A stretch of 26,460 nt of DNA from Jaenimonas drosophilae (taxonomy: Eukaryota; Euglenozoa; Kinetoplastea; Trypanosomatida; Trypanosomatidae). Positions within the stretch are counted from its first letter, which is position 1, and each line of letters opens with the position of its first letter. This document shows positions 6,802-18,600 of this stretch, piece by piece. The DNA is taken from assembly GCA_030849065.1 (NCBI GenBank), contig JASAON010001434.1, positions 1 through 26,460 of the forward strand, written 5' to 3'. Both the position numbers and the translations under genes were made by a program. Under the pieces are notes generated by a model. The model was not told where the DNA came from, searched no databases, and saw only the letters and a list, made by a program, of their open reading frames with translations.

Positions 6802-8943
6802 TCAAACCGTGGAGAAAAATGGATGCTGCATGGCCTCCTCAGCCGTAATGCGGTACATCGGGTGATAGCACAACATGCGTCGCGTGAGGTCGAGCAGCTC
6901 CGGGGTAGCCCCAAGAACCTCCTCCAGCTTTGGGCGTCCACGGACAAACTCGAGATCCGATGCGCGGGTTTCTACGAGCGGTTCACTTTCATCGGGTCGG
7001 GGGGGCACCATTTCGTCCCTCGCCTTGCGAGCGGCCACCAACTGCTTCGTTACTGGGTAGCGCAAACGGCCGGTGGAGGGATCGAAGTGGTGCAAGTAAG
7101 AGAGGCCGTTGAGGGTGTAAACTTCTGACAATGTGGAGACTGGCTTCTCGGAGGTGGAGGTGTCGGAGCCCACAGATCGCGTGGAGCTCTTCTTGGGCGT
7201 TGATCGCTTCTTGCGCTTGCTGGGAAAGCTTTCGGCGTGAATGGGTCCGAGCACCTGTTCCATGATGGCTAGATGCTCCATCGTGTCCTTTGGCTTGAAG
7301 AGGCAGTTGCCGGAGAGGAGTTCGGGAATCATGCACCCCAGCGAGAAGATGTCAGCGCTGGCGTTCCACCCCACCCCAAGGAGCACCTCCGGTGCACGGT
7401 AGTGGTTCGTCTGGATGACGGAGTAGCTGACTGGGGTCACCCCATCGAGAAGGCTCTTTGAGCGGAAGGTGCTCGTGAAGAGGGAGCTGCCGAGGTCGGC
7501 AACACGAATGGCGTTTAGGTGGGGGAGGGGCACTTGAATGATGTGGTCGAGGACCTTGGTGAATTTTGGCTGCGCGGAAGAAGCTCCACGTGGGTTGTCT
7601 GGCGTCGTGCTGCGGCCAGCGTTGGCGGCGGGGGCAACAGGGCGGCAGGCATAGATGGGCACCTCCTGATTAAGAAAGGTGCGAGATTCAAAGAGGACGT
7701 TCTCGGGCTTGAGGTCGGTGTGTACGATACCGCGTGCGTGGGCGTAGCTGAGGAACTGCAGAATCTGGTAAATCACCACCTTTAACAGGGGCATGGGGAG
7801 GCCACGAAGCAGCACATCCTTCTTGTGTTTCCCCACATCGGAGCTGCTGCCCAAGGAGGCCGCATCACGTGATATGAGCCGAACCACCCGCAAAGTATCC
7901 AAGAGACACGGGCCCATGAGGGGGTATATGATGGCGGGATGCACTGGGTGCTGAATGAAGTCAAGCATCGGAATGAAGCGGCCTTCACTACTCGCACACA
8001 TCATCACATCAGCCATCCCCGCGCACGATGACGCTCCGGTGACGTTGGTGATGGGGAAGTTGTTTTGGCACAGGGCCTGAAGAATTGTTATCTCCTCCCA
8101 ACAAGCCTCACGGTAGCTGTTGCGGTCGCGGAAGATCTTGATGGCTACCTCCAACACCTGACTGCGCGATGACACAAGATTGCTGCCATCGTTGATGCGA
8201 AGGGCCCGCACGACCTTGGAGAAGGTTCCCCTCCCAAGAAGCTTCACCATGCGGTAGGTGCCGTACAAAATGACAATCCTTTCTGGGTTGGCGGGGGCGG
8301 CGGTGACGTTGTTGTTGTTGTTGGCTGTTGCTGTTGTTGCGGCACTCTTCTTTGCGGCGTTCTTGGCGTTTGGAGATGCGATGCCCGCCATCTTGGGTGA
8401 GGTGAAGGGAGAGGAGAGAGCGGAGTGAAACTCCGAGGATTCGTTGCTGCCAACGTGCACCAAGGAATTAGAGTTGCGGCGGGCATCCATCAAGGGCTTG
8501 GAGGAGGAGGCGATCTTGTTGGGGGTCTTTACCTCATCAATCACACGGACGAAAGGCGTCATGTCGTGTTTGAAGGTACGTGCGTAGGAGGCGGAGAAGC
8601 GGGGGTAGCGGCGCTCCGAATCGTCCTCCTTCCCCGAGGACGAACTGCCAGTGGAGCTCGAGGTGCCATCTGACGAGCCCGAGGATGAGGCTGAGTCTGC
8701 CGACGAGCTTCCCGTCAAGCTTGAGGAGAGCGTGGCGAGGGTGAGTTCCGCCGCAGATGGGTCCTGCTGCAGCGATGAAGGTGCCTGTGGCGGGTGCTCA
8801 ACCCCATCGAGGGGGTCTACGTGCGTGGAGGCCATTGTGGGTAGGGCGGCTGCGGAGTCGTCACAACCACCACCACCTGCCATGGGTACTCCGTTGCTGT
8901 CACGGGTGCGCTTTTTCAGATTCTTCTTGGGCTGTTTCGCCAT
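6802..8943 (-). CDS. LAMMER/CLK-family protein kinase (CMGC group)
   Basis: The 713-residue kinase starts at the ATG at 8941-8943; the in-frame codon further upstream is GTG. The first 220 residues are low-complexity: Lys/Arg-rich at the start, Ser-rich at about 72-104, and a five-Asn run at 208-212. The kinase domain runs from about 225 to 710: glycine loop GRGTFS (about 237-242), VAIK lysine 269, catalytic loop HTDLKPEN (about 408-415), HYRAPE (about 514-519), and the LAMMER-position motif EHLAIMEQ (about 556-563). HTDLKPEN plus the LAMMER-like motif places it with CLK rather than DYRK or CDK kinases. The metal-binding DFG is DLG (about 483-485), and about 60 residues are inserted between the catalytic loop and DLG. 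All catalytic residues are present, so activity is expected. CLKs generally phosphorylate Ser/Arg-rich splicing factors, and the kinetoplastid kinetochore kinases KKT10/KKT19 are also CLK-like. Orthology to those is possible but not shown. Confidence 0.92.
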   Translation of the reverse strand: MAKQPKKNLKKRTRDSNGVPMAGGGGCDDSAAALPTMASTHVDPLDGVEHPPQAPSSLQQDPSAAELTLATLSSSLTGSSSADSASSSGSSDGTSSSTGSSSSGKEDDSERRYPRFSASYARTFKHDMTPFVRVIDEVKTPNKIASSSKPLMDARRNSNSLVHVGSNESSEFHSALSSPFTSPKMAGIASPNAKNAAKKSAATTATANNNNNVTAAPANPERIVILYGTYRMVKLLGRGTFSKVVRALRINDGSNLVSSRSQVLEVAIKIFRDRNSYREACWEEITILQALCQNNFPITNVTGASSCAGMADVMMCASSEGRFIPMLDFIQHPVHPAIIYPLMGPCLLDTLRVVRLISRDAASLGSSSDVGKHKKDVLLRGLPMPLLKVVIYQILQFLSYAHARGIVHTDLKPENVLFESRTFLNQEVPIYACRPVAPAANAGRSTTPDNPRGASSAQPKFTKVLDHIIQVPLPHLNAIRVADLGSSLFTSTFRSKSLLDGVTPVSYSVIQTNHYRAPEVLLGVGWNASADIFSLGCMIPELLSGNCLFKPKDTMEHLAIMEQVLGPIHAESFPSKRKKRSTPKKSSTRSVGSDTSTSEKPVSTLSEVYTLNGLSYLHHFDPSTGRLRYPVTKQLVAARKARDEMVPPRPDESEPLVETRASDLEFVRGRPKLEEVLGATPELLDLTRRMLCYHPMYRITAEEAMQHPFFSTV

Positions 8944-9624
8944 TCGTGGCTGAGCCAAACACACGGGCTCGCTACGGCGAGGTGACTTGAGACAAGTGTA
9001 CTATGCACAATAGGGGCACAGAATGACACACAAACAATGTTGGCTTGTACGTGTGTTGTTGTCGGTGTGTGGATGACCGTTCTCTGTGTTGTGTGATTGC
9101 TTAGAAAAAAACGAGAGGTTTTTTAAAGTGTGGGATGACCGTTGAGCTACAGCCTTCGTAGCGTCACTCTAAAGGATGTGCGTGAGTAGAGTAGGGGGGG
9201 GGAGAAGCCACATGAATACATGTGTGAAACACACATACACACACATGATATGATGAAGAAGGGAGAGGCGTGGGGCACCTGCCACCCTATCCTCCGTTCG
9301 TAAACAGCCTCATGATGAGCGTAGAGTAGAAGGATATGCGTAGTAGTTTGCCGTGATTGCACGTGCAAATTTGGTATGTACACGAGGAGGAAGAACGCGC
9401 AGATAGAGAGAGAGAGATGGAAGGAGTTAGGATGAAGGAAGAAAGGCCTGGTGCCACGAATTGGTGTATGCCCACATTGCTGGGCAGGATGTATGAGTAT
9501 GAGTATGTCCTTCTCATTGCCACTCCGAGCCACTGAGATTGTATGTGGTGAAGTGGTGGACGTCTGAGCTCATCATCATCATTGGGGGATGGAGAGAGGT
9601 GGTGTAGTAGTAGATACATGACGC
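8944..9624. other. Intergenic region between giant gene and kinase, no gene seen
   Basis: About 680 bases hold the presumed 3' UTR of the giant gene and the 5' UTR of the kinase. Notable features are a nine-G run at 9194-9202, an alternating CA/CACA stretch near 9228-9246, an AG-repeat at about 9404-9416, and the T-rich splice tract described separately. The longest ORF on the minus strand (9147-9533) opens with GTG and is low-complexity, so it is not called. Confidence 0.55.
9100..9120 (-). promoter_or_regulatory. Predicted trans-splice acceptor for the LAMMER/CLK kinase gene
   Basis: On the minus strand the tract CCTCTCGTTTTTTTCT is followed by AAG, with the AG at 9100-9101. I found no ATG between that AG and the proposed kinase start at 8943, so the 156-base leader supports that start. 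A nearer AG at 9001-9002 has a weaker pyrimidine tract and would give a shorter leader. Confidence 0.5.
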
Positions 9625-12600
9625 CTACGCCCCCATTCCCAGCACGCCGATGCGCAACAGCTCCAGCTGCCGAAGAGCGTGGGGATTACCTCCGTGGACC
9701 TCAAAGAATTTCTCCGTTCCATCCTGGCCAGCACAGCTTTCGTAGATGGTTTCCAGCCCGCCAGGGTGGCTCCGCACAAACTTGGTGATGTCATAGACCA
9801 CGTCATTGATGACAGTCCAGGTACGATCGGGTGTGTGTGCCGCCATCACATCTTCCATGCTGTAAATGGCATCCCGACGAAGGGCATTGCTGTTGTTGTT
9901 GTTGCTCGAACGCGGCGCAGCTGGCACACCGGCGGAGCGCGCGGCGGGCGAGCTGGCCGCCGATAGCGGTTGCTCTTCATCCTTCCCTCCACGCCTTCCC
10001 GAGAAGAGCGCCTGTGCAAATAGATTAGACGGTGGTACACGTGTATTCTGCGACTGTTGTTGTTGGTGCTCACTCGACGACGGCTGCGATGCGAGGCTCG
10101 CACCGGCCTTGGAGGTGGCCGTGGACCTCTCCGTCTTGAAGGCGCCGGCGGAGTCATCGTCGGAGATGGCGCCGGCCTCGGCCGTTGAGGCAGCCTTCGA
10201 GAGTGGCTCCGTGCGCAACGATGGGGAGGCCCGTGTGGCCCGTGAGTTCTCCATCTTCTCGGGTGGTGCCTCCACATCCATCAAGGTGCATGGAATGGGA
10301 ATGGCGGTGGCAGGCTTCGCGCGTTGATGAGCGAGGGCAGGATTCTCAATGGCGGTGATGATGGCCGCGATGGTGCCATCGAGATGAGCCAGAACATCGG
10401 TCCAGGCGTGAAGCACCGTGCGCACCTCAAAGAAGTTTCCCTTGCTGTTACTCCCTGTGCGCAGGACGTGAAGTCGTTTGCTGTAGTTGTTGTGCCGCTG
10501 TGGCAGGGGGCTCTCCTTCTCGTTGTCGGCAGAGATCTTGATGCTCATGCGCTTCGTGGCTTCCTCCATGAAGGACTTCATGGTGGATCGGTTGTGTTCC
10601 GCCTTCACAATAAACTCATGCATCACTTGGATATCGAACTGCATCTGCCGAACAGAGTGGATGTAGGAGAAGCGCTTCCGGCTTCGACGAACAATGGCAG
10701 AAGAGATGGCGTAGACGGCACTCGTGGAGATTTCCTTGAGCTTCTTGTACTCCTTCTTTGCGCTTGGGCTCACCGTAGCGTGCTCATCCAACCAGTTGCG
10801 AATAACTTGTGAGATGATTTCATCATCGATCCACGCCTGCGCCACCGCGGCGAAGGACACCTCATGCAGAAGCTGGAAGAAGAGTCGTAGCTCATCTCCA
10901 GTGACGGCCTCTTCCATGCGCTCCCAGTAGTTGCGCGCGAAGGGTGCGGTGGCCTCAAGCTGGAGGAGGAGCATCTCGGGGAGGAGTTGGGCCCAAACGT
11001 AGGCGAACACCTTGTAAGACGCGAAGGGGAACTCCGAGGAGAGAAACATACGCACAAAGCGGTTCTGTGCGCCAACATCCGGAACGAGGTGATGCGCACT
11101 CGCCCCAAACTGGCCGAGCTGCATGGCAGTGTTGGCGTCCACGATGGACTGGCGCTTCAGCGGTGGTGCCTCCACCTCATCCAGTTCGGCACCAAACTGA
11201 TCACGAAGACGGGGAGCGGCGACCGCGGTTGTGGAGATGACGGGCAGGCCGCCGCCAGGCCCAAAGAGCCGTGCGGAGCGTGCTCGGCTGGCGAGGCTCT
11301 TCCGACGGGATCCTGCACTGCCACAACCATTGGCGTGCTCACTGGGTCCTTGGAGGGAGGCAATGGGGAGGTAGTAGGAGTGATAGACGGAGCGGCACAC
11401 GCTTGTGAGGAGGTGGCCCGCGGCAGCGAGGGTTTCTGGTGTGTAGTGCAGCCTGCCGTGGTAGTAAATGTCTTGGTAGAGGTGATAGCACACACGGCAG
11501 AAGTCGCGGTAGGTGAGCTCCAGTTGTGGGGAGGCCACAAGGTGATGCATGCGGCTCCTGTGCTTGGTGTAGTTGGTGGCGGCATCGTCCTCAGCCTGGA
11601 GGCTATCCATGACGAAATTCATAATCACATCCATCAGCTGCCTCAACACGCGCTCCTTGATGCTGAGGGCATCGTTGATGCTCGAGCGCCGATCCACCTG
11701 CACGTTGGGTATGCTCAACGTCATGCTGCGCAGTTCCGTGGAGTTGTTGCGTGGGGAGCCTGCCTCGGCCACATCGGTTCCAGTGATGAAGCGCTCGGCG
11801 GCCGAGACGACGCAGTGCGTGGCGAAGGCCTTCGTGAAGAGGGTGGCGTGGACGGTGTGTGACGGGAGGCTGGAGAAGCTGCTGCCCGTCTTGGGGAGGG
11901 AGGTGCCCTTGGAGGCCTTGGTGGAGGTGTTGGGGTCCAAGGGGTTGTTGCTGCCGTTGCTGCTGAGGGGCACGCGGAGATCATCAGAGCGGAGCGCCGC
12001 ACAGAGTGAGGAGGCTGTAGGTGGCTTGGTAGGATCAGAAAAGAGAATGCGGAGCTGCTTCGCCAGGAGGACGGATAGGCACATGAAGAGGCGAATGTAC
12101 TCTTGGGCGGTGGCATTCCACATGCCGCCGCGCAGCTGCAGCATCCCTGCCTCGCCCTCGGTCTGCCGGCTTTGTTCCTCCAGGGCTGCCATGGATCCGC
12201 TCAGGACGAGGGCCATGCGCTCAAAGGGAATGCCCGTCTTGGAGATGGACTGACAGCGCTCGATCCACTGAAGAAAGGTCTGAAGGAGCTCGCGGTTGTT
12301 GGCCATGGGCCGTGCAGCTACCCCGGTGTTCTCTAGCAGAGGTCGTGGCAGTGTGATCATCTCCATGGACTTGAGGGCGTTCTCCATGTGGTCCATCAAG
12401 GTGCGCATCTCCGAGGTTGGCACCGGCTTCTTGCTATCCCACGCACTGCTGGCCTGGAGGAGGTTCTGCATCGAACCTGGGCGTTGAAGATAGTTAATCA
12501 TCATGCCATAAGGTAGGGCGGCGAGATGGGCAAACATGTTTTCACGCGCACGCAAACGTTCGAGAATCTCATAGGCCATGCGCACACTGCGCAGGATGCG

Positions 12601-15600
12601 TAGAAAGAGGAGCTGCATCTGGTCTGAGACCCCGCCATAGGCCAAGGCCATGCAGATGCTCTGGGCAATCACGGCCCAACGGGTGGTGAGAACGTAGCTG
12701 TGTTGGTGCTGCTGAAGGAGGTCGGCATTCACGAGGAAGGAGCACATGACGCAGAGGAGGGTGCGCCAATTCATCACGGCCTTGAGGTGCATGCGAATGA
12801 AGTTATCAATGTTGTTGAGAACCATCTCCAACGTCGCACGGTCCTCGGGTGAGGTGGCCACAAAGTCTGCGATGGCCTGGATGGAGTTCTGGCCACTTCC
12901 GTTCTGCGTCAGCATCACCGCATGCCACATTCGTGCCACCTCATCACACTCCTTCGCGGTGAGGCACACCACCTTGGTTAATTCACCGCGGCCACGAACA
13001 AGACGCTTGTAGATGCATCGAAGAAGGATGCTCGCGTTGGTTAAGCGATCTTCTCCGGTGCTCGAGACGCGCATTGTGTGGAGGAGCATGCGAACGAAGC
13101 TGAAGCAATGCGGATGGCGCGCATCAAACATGATTTCTTCACACACGACATCACTCAGCACACTGTCGCGTGGCACGAGGGCGTTGGCCTCATCCATATT
13201 CACGTTGCGCTCGCGCTTCTCCGCACCTTCGACGGGCGGTGGCCGCTTGGCCATGATCTTTTGTGCCTCTAAGCGATGCGCCACCTCCGCCTCCACCAAC
13301 CCAGTAGATCGCAACACGGTGTGCATCTGCCACATATCCACGTAGGGCGATGGCAGCTGACCAAGGTCTGGTGAGGCACACCACATGTTGGAGCGGCTCT
13401 GCTTCAACAGCTCAATGTAAACGAGGGGCTCGATCTCACAGAACTTGGTTGCCACGGCGAGACGGGCCTCCGCTGGGATGTCGAGGTGCTTGCGTACGAG
13501 CAAACGCCGCATGCCATCGTTGAAGAGGGAGAGGAAGAAGGACCAGAGCATATCCACCTCTGCCAAACCCACGGAGCTCACGCGGTGATGAATGTTCTTG
13601 GAGGGATGAATGTATAACAAGGAGGCCGCCATACGGGCTGATGTGCTTGTCTTGGCGGTGGATGATTCCACCTCACTACCCGCACCTTCTTGCACATTGA
13701 CGTTGTTGGAGTCTTCGCCATCCCCGGTGAGTCTGGAGTCGCGCAAGGCGTAGGCAAACAGGAAGCCGAGGGCGGAGATATCTCGTGGGGTGGCTCCAAT
13801 CGCCAGCATCACCTCAGTGAGGTCGGCGGAGTAGAGCAGTGGGCGGTAGAGGTCCATGCGGAGCAGCCGAACAGGTGGCCGGAGCTCATGGCGGCGTTGT
13901 GCGCTTGCCTTTGATTTCAGAACGGCATCCTCCGCACGGCGGATGGAGTAGGAGTAGCGAATGCCGCCATCACTCTCCCATCGCAGCTCAGGGGTGTCAA
14001 GGGCATCGACGGCACCCAACAGCGCATTCAGCAGCGCCAACATGAGCTCGTCGGAGATCTCCGGAACCATCACACTCGCCGCCAGCGGCACACCTTCCTC
14101 AAACTGGGTGAAGTTGTTGAGCGAGTGCGCCACGGACCGAGCGAGGCCAATGGTGCTACGTCGATGTACGATGGCACCTTCAAAGTTGCGGCGCATCCAC
14201 TCATCATAGTCCATAATGAGCCGTTGTGTGTAAATCATGAAGTAGTTGGAGATGGAGATGTTCCGTCGGCTACGTGCACGGTTCTGTTCCGACGTTGATA
14301 CATCTCGACCAGCGGTATTGATGGCGCTCGCATCACCACCATAAGATGCGTCTCCGGGATGGCCAGCGATGGAGGCCGCGGCGGCCGTCTGTACCGACCA
14401 AAAATTCTCCCGAAACTGCGGGCTCCACTCATGCACCGCCCCGAGGAGGAGTAGGCAGCTCATTACCAGGTCGGAGGCTGAGCCCTCCAACACCTGCCGC
14501 AAACGTATGCAGGTGTCTAGGCTATCCTTGCGGTGCTCCACCTTGGTGAGGTAGTCGTAGAGCACCGCACTCAGGTTGAGGTAGTAGGTGGATGGGCTCC
14601 CTGCCATGTACTTGTAGCGCTTCACATCCATGAAGGATGGGTTGTTGTCCTTCTCCATCACGGCAAGATGGCTCATGGGGAGGGTCATGTCAAGTGAAGA
14701 AAAATTCTCCGGCAGCAGCCGCAACACATCATCAAATGGTGGCTTGCGCGGGCAGAAGTACTCCACCAAGAAACCATAGACGAGCTCGGAGAGGCTGGCC
14801 ATGGAGCGGGTCCAGGCAAAGACGGCCAACGGGCTGCAGCGCACATTATAGCGGTGCTCCACGAACTTGCCGTAGTGCGAGAGCATATCGAGCCCAGTGG
14901 CGTAGGAGCCAGCGGAGAGGAGATAGATCATCTGCAGGCCGGTACGGGCCCGCACATCACGCAGAAGCAACGCCCGCACACGTGATCGGTCCGATAAGGT
15001 GGAGCGCTTCTCCGAGACGCTGTAGCGTGTGATGGAGAGCTCCATTGACATGACGGCAAAGAAGTGGTAAATGTTCCGGAACACTTGGCGGATAACCTTG
15101 TGTGAGTCTTTGCTCGCCACACACTGGAGTACCTCTTCATCGAGTAGATGCACTGCATGGCCCTCTCCTCCTTCAGCACCACCACCACCACCACGCTTGG
15201 TGGAGCTCGCTCCCCCGCCACCATTGTTGTTGTTGGTGCTTGAGCCGCTATCCAACGACTTGACAAGGTTGTAATACACGAAGACGCGCTTCACGGGCAT
15301 GTGTGTGCCACGACTGTGGCAGAAGTTTTGAAACTCATCAATGGCCGCATCCTCCCCCTCCACCACCTTCGTAATCACAGATGTGCAGTCGGCGAGATCA
15401 TCGAGCGCACGCTCCATATGCACCTCGAGCGTTGTCTTCATGATGCCCGCCAAACGTGGATCCACCGAGACCCCCAAGTGCGTCAAGGTGATGAAGAGCT
15501 GCTCAATGATGTTCTTGAGGATCTCCACGGTGCACCCCTTCACGAGCTGATGTGCGATTAGCTCACGAAAGTGAAAGACCTCGTTGCCGGGCTGCACATG

Positions 15601-18600
15601 TGCGAGGACGAGGGTGAAGTCACTGAGGAACTCCACAACGGCATGGGCGAACCACTCCTCCGCCACCCGAAACTTGGCGCTGACGGCGTCAATGAGCTGC
15701 ACACAGAGGGCGCTACGCCCCCACACCGCAATGGCACTCGCATCATCCTGATAGCACTGGCCGTAGTTGGCCAAGAAGGCGTCGTAGGTGAGGAAGGTGC
15801 TCGCCACGTAGGAACCGCCGTCAAACAAGTCGTAGTTGCTAGGCCCGCGTTTGGTGTTTACGTCCACGGTTGAGCCCATCTTTGGCAGGCTCACAACAAG
15901 AATGTTCTTGAGGTGCTCCAAGGTGGCCATGGAGGGCTGCGTGAGGGCGATGATGCTGCGGTAGATGTGATCCACGTGTTGGATGAGCTTGAGCATATCA
16001 TACTTGCTGGCGGTTTTGCTGCTGCCTTGTTGGCCTTGTTGGGGGTCGGCGGCGTCGGAGCCGAAGCGGAAGAGAAAGGTGTCAAGGAAGGTGAGAACAA
16101 CCGTCTCAGAGTAGCTCGGCGGTAGTGCGGCGTGGAGCATAAACCAGATGCCAAACTCCATTCGATCCTCCAGGGTGGCATCGGCGGCGAAGACGCGGAG
16201 TTGCTTTGGGGCGTGCGCGCGCAGACGATCACGTAGTGCCACCACATCGGCGCGATGGCTGTAGTCACTCGGAATGCTCTCGAGAAGTGCCCTGGAGCAG
16301 TCAAAGACGGAGCTCGGGTCAATGAGGAACTCTTCCCAGCTATCGAAGATGGCATCATGTTGCTCCACGTACTGCAGCACCTTGGCATCAATGTGCATGA
16401 GAAGGAAGACGATGGTGCGTCGGGCAAGGAAATGGAAGTAGGGCGGGACGCTCATCTCACTCCGATTGATCTCACGTTGCAAAACTGCAAAAAACTTGTT
16501 GACGCGGCAGGGTAGCACACCACACATGACCAACATCACCACAATCTCAGTGACGCTCTCAATCGTGATGTTGCCCGAGAAGAAGTTGGTGAGCTCCTTG
16601 TCAAGCCGACGCCGTGCGTCTGGGAATGTGCTCGACTGAAAGCCGTGGCCCACATCGTTGAGAGCCTGGGTTAGCATCGCCTCGCGTCGGGCATCGCCGT
16701 ACCTGCGCCAGCGCAACTTCACCTCCTCCACCACATAGCGCGGGAACTCACTCGTGATGAGCTCCATCAAAATCACGCCCATGACGTTTGCACAGTAGGT
16801 GGAGGCGTAGATGGCGAGTGGGGTGGCGGCACCGCGATTTAGCTGCGTCTTGCTCGCCTCGCTCGCAGGTGATGGGTAGAAGCTGGAAGCTCCACCGAGG
16901 GTGTCGGGCTCGATGCTCTCCAACTCCTGTCGCTGGTGCAGCAGCAGTTGGCTCTCAATCTCCGCCACCACCCGCAGCGGTGTGGTGGCCACCGTCACTA
17001 CCTCCGAGTGCAGGACGCGGTGCTCGCGGAACCTCTGCACCTTTTCCATCACAACGCGACACCAACGTTGATGATCGCGTCCAGCGTTGCCCAGCTCGAG
17101 GTAGTTCCAGAGCGGGTAGCTCAGAAACTGAGATGGGTTCTCGAGATTGCGCTTATCAATTGGATTGCGAATGGCATCAACGAAACGGCCTACATCACTG
17201 CTCTTAAAGCAGCGGCTGATCTCCGCAACGAGCGGGTCGCGTGGATCCATGCCGGAGGATTGGCTCTCTCCGACAACGGTTCGGCTTGGCAGGTCTGCCG
17301 CCGTGTTGTTGTTGTTGTTGGTGTGGCCTGTGGTGTAGGAGCGGCTGTTCTCCATGCGTGGTTGGCCCGTTTGCAGCTTGCAGGGCATACGGCAGAGATA
17401 GTGGTAGCGCACCGAGAGGAACCACCGTGAGAGGAGGAGCACACGTGGCCGTGATTCCGTTTCTTGGATGTAGGCGCACATGGTTTGGCACAACTCAGGA
17501 TAGTGAATGATGAGGATGCCACTCATGCTGAGCTGAAAGAGTGCGCGGGAGAGATCCACCGACCCTTCCATCATGGCGATGATGGTGTCAAGGGTGCGCT
17601 GGGCATCCTCGAGCGAGCCTTGCGGGAAGCGTGCGTGAATCATCTCCGCCAAGGTGTGGGTGGGTGAGGTCTCGGTGCGTCGGAACACACTCGGTAAGGA
17701 GGTACATGCCAGAGTGGCGGCATCCAACACACGCTCATTCATCATGCGCGAGGTTGACATGTGCTGGGCAATCATCATCACCTCCACAAAACACTTCACG
17801 AGTCGGGCACGATGGGTGAGCTCCTCGACACATGCATCATTCATCTTTTCAATGTAGGCGTGTTGCATGGAGCACCCATCGTACTGGGATGGCCGGGTGA
17901 GACGAAGAATGATGGCAAATAGGCTCGCGAGATCATCGCGGTCCATGAATCCGTAGGTGAGGAGCTCATCCGCAATATCACCGCAGGTGCAGTCGTGCAA
18001 GGAGCGCACAATGCGATGAAGATGGCGGGCTGGTGTGCTGTGGGTGAGCGCCCCGCGGCAGCTCAAGAGCTCTGTACGAAGGGCGTTGGCGCTCGTGACG
18101 GTAGAGAAGTCAGGCAGCTCCATGGTGCTCTTGGAGCTGCAACCAAGCCGCATCGCCGCCCCGAGTGAGAGCTGATCTGCCACAACCTTGCCAGAGCTGC
18201 TCTGCTGCAACAACATGGCAGCAGCAGGTGATGAAACATCCACCAACAACCGCAGCGTCATTGCACCGAGGCATCGAATGCCAACGTGGAAGGCCACCTT
18301 GAGCAAATCGGCAGCATCGGTGTCCTCGCCGAGCTGCCGATCAATCTCCACCGCAACATCCTCCACCATCAGCGGCAGCAAGACGGAGATCATGGCTGGT
18401 ACGACGGTGTATCCGTCGTAGCCCATCAAGGAGTAGAGCGTGATGCGCAGCAGCCGCAGCCACTCACTGGGTGGGTGCGTTAGCACGGTAAGCCACATGT
18501 GTGCGAGACGCACCATCAAACGAAACTGCAGCAGTGACTGCAAACAACCCGGATGAAATTGGGTGCGAGCGTGAATAGCAAAGTTGGTGGAGCGTTGCCG

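Noticed and set aside
9147..9533. 128-codon minus-strand ORF between the giant gene and the kinase
   Set aside because: It opens with GTG, its first ATG comes near its end, and the translation is low-complexity from GT- and AG-rich intergenic DNA.
10324..12253. Long plus-strand ORFs (up to 291 codons) antisense to the giant gene
   Set aside because: They are antisense shadows of a 3287-codon ORF with conserved end domains. Their compositions are typical of reverse-frame reading and no motif is seen.
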